64,000 bases of DNA, taken from NCBI RefSeq assembly GCF_000003815.2, contig NC_049980.1:9918964-9982963 (forward strand), written 5' to 3'. The notes below the pieces were generated by a model. The model worked only from the letters and a program-made list of their open reading frames with translations. It searched no databases and was not told where the DNA came from. This document shows, piece after piece, positions 36,601-44,816 of this stretch (within the stretch, counting starts at the first letter, position 1; each line of letters begins with the position of its first letter). The stretch is from Branchiostoma floridae (taxonomy: Eukaryota > Chordata > Leptocardii > Amphioxiformes > Branchiostomatidae). The position numbers and the translations under genes were made by a program.

Positions 36601-38198
36601 TCCGCTACCTCGCAGTTCTACTGCAACACGGGGCAAGTCAACGGTCTTCACCTGAACACAACAGCAAACAAACAAACAAACAAACAAACATTAGAGGGAG
36701 TAATTCACAGTACCTTCCAATAAGACTATTCCATATTTTCGACCGAGAAATTCCAGATTACCAAGCCGATTAAGTCTTTCTGCTTGTTTTCATCAAAATT
36801 ACAGCTTTACAGCTGTCGAGAACGTATACGGGTAATACTATAGGCCTACGTCACATTTCCAAACCGGGGCCCGGCCGGGCAGCTTTCGGGAACGAAAAGT
36901 ATGATACAAAAGCCACCAAACTACAGAAGACGTAAAGAGAATAGCCGTGGGTATTATTTGTGTATATTTTTGCGTACACATTTCTATTTTCCGTTTCCAC
37001 AAACAGCCCGGCCGGGCCCGGTTTGGAAATGTAACGTTAGCCTAAGCCGATAAAATTGGCCAATGGGCCGACGAGCACAGCTAGCTACACATGAACACAC
37101 AGAGAAACAAACACTCAGTCAACCAAGCAAGCCTAGCTTCACGACTTACCTCTCCGAAGCTGACATTAAATGTCGTGGTGAATCCGACCGCTGGAGCCTC
37201 CACAGTGACTGTGGCGGGAGTCTGGGTCGTCCCCACCGCCTGTAGCTTCGCGTCGTGCTCGTCACGCTGCAGGTTCTCCGTGAACGTCAGAATGAACTCC
37301 GTGCCTTTGTTGTCACGGGCCCCTGTCAAAAAATTCCAAGTTTAGTGAAAAAGCAACACAACCATTAGAGGTGCAATAGAGGTACAATTCTGCAATACAC
37401 TTTTCAGCATCGTCTGACTCAGGATTCTCCAGCCAAATACCATTGTTGGCAACTTTGCAATCCAACCGACCAGCAAGCTTGGCGTGACAGATACACGTTC
37501 GTTATAGATTCCTGTAAACCACTCTATCCACTTTATAACGTTGTGTGTGCAGTCCTTGGGTATGGACTCTCCTGCCTAACGATATGCAAACGTGATCGAT
37601 TTTTTTTTACAATCAACAGATTCGTTACTTTTTTTGATGAGGTTCAGTCACAATATAAAATTAATAGGCATTTGATTGATTACATGCATATGGAGGGCAG
37701 ATTTTTTTTTATATCAAATGTAACAGGTACATGCGCAAACTTCAATACACTGTGTACAATTACCGACTGTTTGCGGAAACGAAAAATCAAATAAAGTTTA
37801 TGCCAACAAATATGCACAAGGCACCTTACGTGTCTCAGGCGCAGATTTGTACAGTACACATTTGTCTGGTCACGATTATCTACATTTCATATGCATGTAC
37901 ACCGACTATTCATGATCAACCAACAACCAATAAAATGTTAAGGCTACTACCTTCTTTTACAGCTTTATCTCTTTTCTAGGTTCTCCGTAAATACATATAA
38001 CGTTATCAAACAAAAGAAAAATCGTCATCAAGTAACATTTCTGTTAGCGAATGCTTCAGTATCATTCTCAGTATTCAGTACCATTTTGCCATTTGGTTTA
38101 GTCCACCTACCAGTGTTGCTAGCCGCTGAATCTGCCAGGTATCCTTTGAGAAGAAAGTTTGCGCTCAACAAGTACAGGGCTGTGATCCAAAAAGTCAT
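18645..38198 (-). CDS. Secreted IgGFc-binding / MopE-like / pentraxin-like multidomain protein
   Basis: Twenty-five minus-strand exons join in phase to 4074 nt (1357 aa): 38111-38198, 37150-37322, 36279-36651, 35409-35617, 31269-31390, 30296-30446, 28887-29247, 28448-28589, 27811-27904, 27375-27486, 26513-26742, 25448-25681, 24890-25052, 24242-24402, 23766-23841, 23249-23439, 22777-22965, 22296-22427, 21873-22003, 21246-21420, 20493-20682, 20262-20288, 20035-20101, 19251-19462, 18645-18715. Domains in order: signal peptide (MTFWITALYLLSANFLL); an IgGFc-binding N-terminal domain as in FCGBP (GNGRSGSGDHIVEMVPPV, WGRQFVTVPL, FRVIAARDNT, PVMLMQYS); acidic DGLDNDCDGRIDEE and DGQDNDGDGDVDED motifs resembling the MopE/EF-loop metal-binding pattern; a beta-rich region; a pentraxin/LamG-like domain (ANRWHHLCITW, GVWILGQDPDTLGGG, LARFNVWDHVLSPREM); then a half rich in N-glycosylation sites with DUF11/integrin-alpha-like strands. 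No transmembrane segment is obvious, so it is probably extracellular. The last three exons are the least certain. Confidence 0.85.
20936..21200 (+). mobile_element. tRNA-derived SINE, copy 2
   Basis: Begins with a tRNA-like head (GCGCAATGGTCAAAGGGATA followed by GGTCGTGAGTTCCATAC). It continues with a body matching the copy at 9418-9645, including GAGCACTAAGCATT, ACTACCAGTGGA, GCACAAAGCTGTGTGGCC and GGAGATGGGTGCTGCCC. Intronic in the FCGBP-like gene. Confidence 0.75.
21602..21770. mobile_element. MITE, family A copy 2
   Basis: Same ends as the element at 1508-1672 (GTAACCTATATCCGTTG, and near-complement GACGGATACAGGTTAC), same length class and related interior. Intronic. Confidence 0.8.
24563..24729. 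mobile_element. MITE with ~36-bp terminal inverted repeats
   Basis: The left arm TTATGTTACAATTTAAAACT continues to TTTATATCCGTACACAAA. The right arm is its complement with three or four mismatches. Length 167 bp, intronic. The ATATCCGT core also occurs in family A ends, but the arms differ. Confidence 0.85.
25743..25919. mobile_element. MITE with TAATCTCCAAGCAGATCCTA ends
   Basis: The left end TAATCTCCAAGCAGATCCTA is returned at the right end as TAGGATCTGCTTGGAGATTA. Further inward, the ATAAGATA and GGCAG blocks also pair. About 177 bp, intronic. Confidence 0.9.
26198..26377. mobile_element. MITE, near-complete palindrome
   Basis: The left arm from CCAGGCCCCACAGGTCG pairs with the right arm ending CGACGTGTGGAGCCTGG. 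Pairing continues through ATTGGACAAA/ATTTGTCCAAT to a small loop after GAGTTAGCTG/CAGCTAACTC. Intronic, 180 bp. Confidence 0.85.
26903..27100 (-). mobile_element. tRNA-derived SINE, copy 3 (inverted)
   Basis: The reverse complement matches the other two copies: CCCCCATCTCCGTTTCAGTA, TCCACTGGTAGTGG and TGCTGAGTGCTAAGCA appear in reverse order, ending at a degenerate B-box side (GGGGATGGAACTCAC). Intronic. Confidence 0.7.
27990..28216. mobile_element. MITE, family B copy 1
   Basis: Ends GGTGCGCGGTCACATAGG and CCTATGTGACCGCGCCC are inverted repeats. The interior near the right end is rich in CGATCGTACGACGATCG-type palindromes. A diverged relative is at 33533-33752. Confidence 0.85.
29383..30200. 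mobile_element. 818-bp element with inverted ends
   Basis: The left end ATACCCGCCTCACATTA is the exact complement of the right end TAATGTGAGGCGGGTAT. The interior has no coding frame but contains several ATCGCAGG/CGCGATC-type short palindromes and an internal inverted GCGTTCGCC/GGGTGAACGTCGCCC region near 29800-29850. Intronic in the FCGBP-like gene. Confidence 0.8.
30481..31010. repeat. Dispersed repeat, split copy
   Basis: 30481-30540 and about 30900-31010 together match the repeat at 2798-2975. The ~360 bp between them is a later insertion and includes a CAGACGTTTCGGATAG...CCTTCGTCAG motif common in invertebrate dispersed elements. Confidence 0.65.
31099..31199. repeat. CGCA / CA / CCCA simple repeat
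   Basis: Alternating GCAC and CACA runs followed by CCCCCACA units. Frames read through it (His/Thr/Pro-rich) are artefacts of the repeat. Confidence 0.9.
31491..31790. repeat. Dispersed repeat flanking the nested gene, left copy
   Basis: Contains CCGACGTTTCGG, a TAGGTGTCGCTG/TAGGTGGCGCTG block and GGGGCAATATCATTACCATG. All of these recur in the same order at 34670-34935, on the other side of the nested gene. Confidence 0.75.
32481..33065. mobile_element. MITE inserted in a coding exon, TAA target duplication
   Basis: The left end AGCCCCCTTCACACG and right end GTGTGAAGGCCCTA pair imperfectly. A second internal inverted pair (CTTCACACGAGAGCACGAAT against ATTCCTTCTCGTGTGAAG) ends near 32944, so two related units may be nested. 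Flanking TAA at 32478-32480 and 33066-33068 fits the 3-bp duplication of PIF/Harbinger-type elements. The interior is rich in GCATTC/GAATGC words. Confidence 0.75.
33533..33752. mobile_element. MITE, family B copy 2 (diverged)
   Basis: Shares the order of blocks with 27990-28216: GTCACA near the left end, AGCAGGC(C/T)GTGACAGA, AAACAGCATTTT, AATTATGCCC/AATGCCCG, CGACGATCGTAC, and a right end TGTGTGACAACGCCCT. It lies in the last intron of the nested gene. Confidence 0.7.
34670..34935. repeat. Dispersed repeat flanking the nested gene, right copy
   Basis: Direct-orientation relative of 31491-31790 (CACACGTAACCAATG, GCCGACGTTTCGGTGG, GGGGCAATATCATTACCATG, then ACGCATGCGC). Confidence 0.7.
36030..36272. 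mobile_element. Partial hAT-MITE related to 13267-13620
   Basis: Shares GCTATTTCCT..ATTTTGA, GCAAATTTTGCT, GACGGAATGGG and TTCAAAGGAC, and ends ...GACGCTGGCTAGAAC. The left terminal repeat is not preserved. It directly abuts an FCGBP-like exon donor at 36278. Confidence 0.65.
36840..37045. mobile_element. MITE with GC-rich inverted ends
   Basis: Left arm: TAGGCCTACGTCACATTTCC followed by AAACCGGGGCCCGGCCGGGC. Right arm: GCCCGGCCGGGCCCGGTTTG followed by GAAATGTAACGTTAGCCTA. Both are inverted repeats about 39 bp long. Intronic. Confidence 0.9.
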
Positions 38199-40849
38199 AA
38201 TGGCAGAGAATTTCGTGACTTTTTCCTTCTGAAGTACATGTACATGTCTCAGAATTCAAAGCGACCTTTCAGTGATATGACGCCTACGAAAGACGGACTT
38301 GCACGGCTGCTGTTACAGGTCATCACTTGTGCATACAGTATGTATGACGCTTTTATTATGTTTTCACCCGTACCTTTTCAGACAAAAGATATGATGAAAG
38401 CACTGATGAAGAATTTGTGATATGAAAGGAGAAGCGCTTTATAATCATTGTCGAAGACGCACGTTGGTAAAAGTTCACAATAGTTCCCCTGCGACCTGTT
38501 AAATCTTCTGTACACACATTGGAATTTGCTCTCATAAAATTTGCAACAGCTCATCTCGCGGCTTTCTCATCACATTATTGAAAGCTATTCTATGCTGAAG
38601 TAGGTGCAAAGGCGCACACAAAAGTGGCGTTGGCCCTTTTAAGCAGGGATAGATTATGTTTCAAAGCTGCTCATGCAAAGCGCCTTGGCGACAGGACGGT
38701 TGTACTCAAATGGTGAATCATTGCGCTTTTTGGTCTCATATACCAATCATGACCTGCCATTTGTTACAATTACTAAATACCCAACTTTTATGGGCGCAAA
38801 TCCATTCGGAAACAGTTTGTCCTTCCTATAGATGAATAGTACAGTACCTCGAGACCACGTCTAGCGATGGAATTTACGTTAAACAGTGATATTAACACCA
38901 ACAACAATAACTTGTAAATAGCTAGAATCTATAGAAATAGAAAACTTTATTAGAAGGTTCGGAGTCTGTTGCATGGAACTTCTGTTGCATGCCACTATAT
39001 AAAAACTCCGTCGACTCTCACTCACTTCTGCATAGGGCGGTACACTAGATACATAGTATTTTGTAAATTGAACACTTACACATATTGAAGTTGTTGAGAA
39101 AACTTTTTGCTACTTTTTTCTCAGATGGCCCATGCAGTTATTCTGTCACATGATATATGCAGTACTGATATCTTCCTATTTCAAGGTGCTGACCTGATGC
39201 AGCTGCTAAGTCTCCTTGGTGTGTGTTCTTCCAATGACATTCATTAAAGATTTATTTCTGGAGTGATATATCACTTGACATTGGAAGGTTATTTGCATAA
39301 TTTTACCAATGGTACTTTTAGTACAGTAGTTCCATAGACAATATCACTGTGGTAGCCCTCATGCAACAGCAACAGTTAGTCCCCAGGGTGGTATCATATT
39401 TCCATTCAATCTGACCAACCCAACCCACCGGCGGGAAAGTCTAACCATAAAGATCGCAGTTTTTTTAGCTGCACGCTGTCATATTGAACAAAATTTCATT
39501 TTTTGTTTGCTTACCACTTCCAAGAGATTGAAAATTCAAATAGTATTTGAATTTCATAAGAAGTACAAGTCCCTGACTACGTTGTTGTTTCGCTGACACT
39601 TCTGGTAACTTCGACCACAAAATTTTTGCGATGATTAAAAAGGACTTTAAAACCCATTCAAACGGTTTGATAGAAGATCCCTTTCTTTCAGTGATGACTT
39701 GGTAAGTTATGGCTACGCACTGAAATAATCGCCTAAACCCTGACTCCCGCTGTCGGGAGCCCGACGCGTTCTCTTTATACGCAGTTTGAAGTTGTCGGGG
39801 ACTCCCGCTGAGCCTACGGGCATGCACTTCGGAGTGGACGGGAGAAAATTTGAAGACAACGGGACTACAACGACGGGAACTCTGTTTACATGGGGCTCCC
39901 GCTCTCGCCAGTCCCGCTCTCGCGAAAACCGTAATGTAAAGTGGGCCTAAATCTCTTCTAGTTATAATCTAAGCCAAATTTAACAGCAGAATTAATAATC
40001 AAAATGTCCTTGTCAATCCCACTTATAGATGGCAAGCTGCTGGCAATGGAAACTTTGAAAAGTTCAGAAAACTGTTGTAGCCAGAGCGAACACCCGGCAA
40101 ACACCCCCCAAAACCAATGAGCAGTTGCTTAGAAGGGGAAAACAATTTCATCATATATTTGCAGTGACAAAATGCACCAGACAATACTTAACAAAGCCTC
40201 CACCACTTAACCCTGCTTGTACTATAGATTTAAAAGCAGGCCCAAAAATCAAGTGAATATGACTGGCCCAAAATTACCTGCATACAATATGGAAATGGCA
40301 TCACCAAAGAAACACAGGAAAAATCATACACATACCTTTCTCCTATGCTCATGCTCTATTCATTTCTGCTCCACTTTAGAAAGTTGTATCTTCTTCTGTT
40401 TAACCATGATTGCCAAACAGGGTAAAGGAACTTGTACCAGAACTCATGAAAACTCTGAGTATTATACAGCTGTCAAAACACCACAAAGACTAAGAAGCAA
40501 ACTCAAATTATACCCAACCAGTATGGCAGGAGCAAAAAGCACAAAAAATACCACCTTCAATGTCAAGGTCAAGCACCAGGAGGCCCAAAATCACACCTGA
40601 GTGTCAAGCTACCACCCCCAACCCACGTACCAAAAATCGTCGTGCTCGCACCATCCGTTCTCGAGATACAGCGCCCTAAATCCCCAGCTTCCAAAAATTC
40701 CCACGCCCATGAAAACCATACCTGCATACATGCAGGTAATCATGATTACAGGTTTGCGATAGCAAAACCTGTTCTGTTTTTCGTTGCATTTAGGGGCGCC
40801 GCCATTTTGTTTTGAGGTGTATGACGGGAAGGGTGGCGCCATTTGGATT
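38199..40849. other. Non-coding, upstream of the FCGBP-like gene
   Basis: Contains the FCGBP-like gene promoter by position. I find no exon chain. Open frames near 39465-39827 (minus) and 40217-40600 (plus) lack domain features or usable splice borders. 39720-39950 is GC-rich with repeated GACTCCCGCT / GGGAGTCC words and looks like an element without clear ends. Confidence 0.4.
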
Positions 40850-41520
40850 TGATGGATTAGTGTGTTGTATGAAGTGATGTGATAAGATGACTAGGAAATG
40901 TGATCTTGTGCTCTTGTCGGAAACGGAAGGACAGCAAGAGCCACAAGCATGAAGGGTTAGTGTGTTGTATGAAGGAATTGGATGGGATCTTTAGGAAATG
41001 TTGTTAGTGTGTTGTATGTAGGGATTGGATGGGATGGTTAGGAAATGTGATCTTGTGCTCTTGTCGGAAACGGCAGGACGGCAAGGGCCACAAGTATGAA
41101 GGGTTGGTGTGTTGTATGAAGGAATTGGATGGGATGGTTAGGAAATGTGATCTTGTGCTCTTGTCGGAAACGGCAGGACGGCAAGAGCCACAAGCATAAA
41201 GGGTTAGTGTCTTGTATGAAGGAATTGGATGGGATGGTTAGGAAATGTGATCTTGTGCTCTTGTCGGAAACGGCAGGACGGCAAGAGCCACAAGCATGAA
41301 AGGTTAGTGTGTTGTATGAAGGGATTAGATGTGATGGTTAGGAAATAATATGACCTTGTGCTCTTGTCGGAAACGGCAGGACGTCAAGAGCCACAAGCAT
41401 GATGGGTTGGTGTGTTGTATGAAAGGATTGGATGAGATGGTTAGGGAATATGATCTTGTGCTCTTGTCGGAAGCGGCAGGACGGCAAGAGCCACAAGTAT
41501 GAAGGGTTAGTATGTTGTAA
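40850..41520. repeat. ~100-bp tandem repeat array
   Basis: Five to six units. Each contains GGTTAGTGTGTTGTATGAAG, GGATGGTTAGGAAATG, TGATCTTGTGCTCTTGTCGG, AAACGGCAGGACGGCAAGAG and CCACAAGCAT. Repeat starts fall near 41098, 41200, 41299, 41401 and 41502. The first unit is interrupted and irregular (40940-41040). Confidence 0.92.
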
Positions 41521-42557
41521 AGTTAGGAAAATTACGACAACATCTCCAACTTGGACATGTAACAAATATATACAGGTTCCTTTAGTTGCCGACTGGAATT
41601 TGAAGATCAGCACATGAAGGATAAAGAAATGACGCAGAGACAAGAATTTCCGTACGCTAGGCACGGAATACGTTTAACGTTATAACAGACTTCATAATAA
41701 TGCTATCTCACTCAGGCCTTAACTGAAGTTCTCTATTGTCTCTCCTGAACTGAATGCTCTTACCTTACACTCTCGTCTTCACATTCTGTCTCAGTACCAG
41801 ACAAATGTCTGCTCTCCCGAACTGCCGTAGAAATCTTCCGTCTTTGTATTCTGTTTTACCTGACAGACATCTACTCAACTCCGCTCATATCACTCAACAT
41901 TGGTTACTTGTACATCTCGGTCTGTTGCAGTTTACGTCATCAAACGAATAACTGTCTAAGAATAACAATCATAGTACAATAATACATCACTACATTAATA
42001 CATTATTATATCTAGCAAACGTTGTGTTGTATCTTCTTGTAAGTGACGGAGTGAAAGGCTGCTGCAGCTTGTATGCACAATATACTTGTAAGGTCCCATT
42101 GACGTATTACTCCGAGATCCAAAAAGTCCCAAAAAGTAAACGGCTGCATGGACGTGTATTTGTAGCGTTGAGAAACTCCCGAAAACGTTAGATTGGTAAA
42201 AGTCTGTTTGTAACTCAAGAAATTTGCAGGCAACGTTTGAATTATGTAAATGACATGCTAGAAATAACATGTTGACTTATTCATATCTGTAAATATGCAT
42301 ATACGTCTGCTTAGTTGTATTGTATGTACTTGTTATAATCCTCACGAAAGTCGCTGTACTTTTGTCGTGTCAATAAAGATTTCATATACATTTGGTTGGG
42401 ATGTCTACCATTCGTATATCCACCCTTTAGACCGTCGTTGTCTAGGTCAATTGAATTATTTTTTTACATTCCTTAATATGACATAATAGAATAGACAACA
42501 GGTAATCGTAAAAGTCAAATAACGCAGACAGCACATGTATGTTAGTCCATGAATTCT

Positions 42558-43573
42558 CTAACTGCAGTCAGTTTTTCCTTCAATAGCAGCGCAATCGCTT
42601 GGTTGCACGCGGCTCTGCTGCCGGTCTGGCATTTCCCTCTCATGGCCTTGCTCCTTCGGGCAACATTGTTTCTGGTTTTGCATGGCACCCAGCCTCAGTC
42701 CCCTTGTAGCAATTTGCACACGGATGTCCTTCCCTTCAGTGATACAGCTCGTCTTCCAGTGTAAGCCATCAGCGACGTCCCTTGCGGCGGTAGGAGTTCG
42801 TGTGGATCTCTCTTGCCCGACCTGTGCTGAGTTCGAGAGATCAGAGAGACACACACATATCAACCTGTACCTGAACACTTATTGAGCCCAACAAAATATT
42901 CAAAATATTCGAATATGTTGATTCGCTTTTAAATAAGAATAAGAAGAATAAAAGTGATAAGGAAAAGAATAATAAGTCCATGTTGATGAGATGTTTCCTT
43001 TTCACTGCAAGTATTCTAGTTGTACTTCTTAGACATCTTTATGATGAGCCCCTGCAACAAGAATGCCAAAAAGGACAGGTCAATTGCATTTACCTATACA
43101 TTTGAAAAATCCAAAACTAACAATTAAATCAAGTTCATAATCCAACTATACCTGGCTCTGACCAAAGAACACGATCAATTATTCCTCTTGACTATGCAGA
43201 AGTGGAACTGGAAGCTGATTACTTACCGAATTGCAGTGCGTGGGGGCAGTCGCTATTAATCATCAGAGACAGGTCCCAGAGCCGTGTTGTCTCCTCTCTG
43301 CCTGGCAGCGAAATGACTGCTGTGTTCGTAATCAGCTTGGTTTACGTTGCATCTGCATTACGCAATATGAATCCTAGGCAGCTCATTGGCCAGCGACCAT
43401 GGGTTATTCCATAGCGGAAAAGGGGGGCTAGGAAAGAGGAGCAAGGTAGTAAAAAACCGGCCAACATGTAGAAAAAAAAGAATCTCACCAAACTTGAAAG
43501 CTTTGACATATTCTCCAAACATTCTATTGGCCGTGGCGGGGACTGCGGGTATGCTATAAGCCACAGCGACATA
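42558..43573 (-). CDS. Unidentified protein, three 3' exons
   Basis: Exons 43489-43573, 43227-43319 and 42558-42826 have AG acceptors and GT donors (GTGAGA, GTAAGT) and join in phase 0/1/1. The product begins YVAVAYSIPAVPATANRMF, continues through FAVISLPGREETTRLWDLS and ends in a hydrophilic, Cys-containing tail of about 90 residues closing GKTDCS. I do not recognise the family. The exon upstream of 43573 must lie beyond the LTR element, because only 88 bp separate them, so that element sits in an intron of this gene. The minus-strand frames at 48190-48620 could hold the upstream exon, but no join is convincing. Confidence 0.5.
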
Positions 43574-43661
43574 CTAGTATCATGTGTAAAGCACACGTAG
43601 AAAAAAACACCCTAACGTTAGTTCTAACATGATCTGTTCCCATTGTATTGCATGCGATTGT

Positions 43662-43839
43662 GCCAATAGGGAACACGTACGGTGACGACTCAAGGATGAC
43701 AGTGAGCGCATAGTCAGGAGCACAATCTATTTGGCAACATCTAGATGGAACCCATAATGATGAACAACCGGACCCTACCACTAGTTGCATGGGGGTGGTC
43801 CAAACCTCTTATAACATTAACACTATACAATAGTGGCGT
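43662..43839 (-). repeat. 3' LTR
   Basis: Identical over 178 bp to 47838-48015. It is preceded, on the minus strand, by the purine-rich tract at about 43845-43880. The copy ends TTGGCA at its outer edge, giving the CA end expected of an LTR. Confidence 0.85.
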
Positions 43840-44109
43840 GATCTGTCTCTTCTTTCCCTTCTCTTTTTTTTCCTTCTCTAACTCTCTGACTACTTAACAA
43901 AGGGTGAGTAAGAAGGTGTGGTAAAATGTCGTGTATTGGAAGTCTAAACTTGAATACTGTTGTCTTCAAATATTAACTTGCTACATATAAGGAACATGAG
44001 TTAAACTAACTACAGAATATGTGTTACGTGAACAAGTAAACAAATATAACGGTAACAATAACTTGAATAGAGTTTGTTGAAGCCTTGCATTAGGTTTTGT
44101 CCTTGCATT

Positions 44110-44810
44110 CCTTGTACTTTACATAAATTGTGCAGATATGGAAAAATAAACTGAGTAGAGTTCTGCTTTGACCTTGCCGTATATACTATTCTTGAGTCCC
44201 TTACACTCTAGATACGTTTTGTGTAGACATGGAGAAATACTAGTACATGGAATAAAGCTCTGTTTTAACCTTGTAGTATATACTGTCCTTGCGTTCCTGA
44301 ATCCTGGTACTTTAGAAAAATTCTGTGTTAACATAGATAGAGAAATAAATCGTCTTAAATTGTTTAAACCTCCCATTAGGTTCTGTCCTTAAGTTCCTTG
44401 TGATCTCAATAAATTTTGTGTTGATGGTGAGAATAAATGGAATAATATTCTGTATCAATCTTGCACTAGGTTCTGTCCGTGAGTTCTTTGTACTCTAGAG
44501 AAGTTCTGTGTGGAGTCCACGGACCATGAAAAATAAATTGAATAAAGTTCTGTTTTGATCTTGCGCATAAAGTTCTGTTCTTCAGTTCTTTGTACTTTCT
44601 TTGTACGCTAGATAAATTCTGTGTTGACCTGGAAACTAAATGAATAAAGTTCTGTTTTAACCTTGTAGTAGGTTCTGTCCTTGAGTTCTTTGTATAACTC
44701 TAGAGGGTTCTGTGTTCACCTTGAGAAAACGTTGAGCGTGAGTTCTGTTTTGTCTATGAAACAAAGTTCTGTGGGTGACCGTCGTGTTGACCCGGAAGCA
44801 CAGTCTCCCA
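44110..44810. repeat. Degenerate tandem repeat in the LTR-element 3' region
   Basis: Roughly 100-120-bp units built on GGTTCTGTCCTTGAGTTC, TTGTACTCTAGA, TTCTGTGTTGAC and GAATAAAGTTCTGTTTT, repeated six or seven times with decay. It lies between the stop of the repeat-encoding frame and the polypurine tract. No coding capacity. Confidence 0.8.
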
Positions 44811-44816
44811 GTTGAT

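Noticed and set aside
39465-39827. 120-codon minus-strand frame
   Set aside because: No domain features or splice partners, and the surrounding GC-rich repeated words suggest a mobile element.
40850-41520. CRISPR-like array
   Set aside because: Eukaryotic sequence, and the units are contiguous ~100-bp minisatellite repeats without unique spacers.
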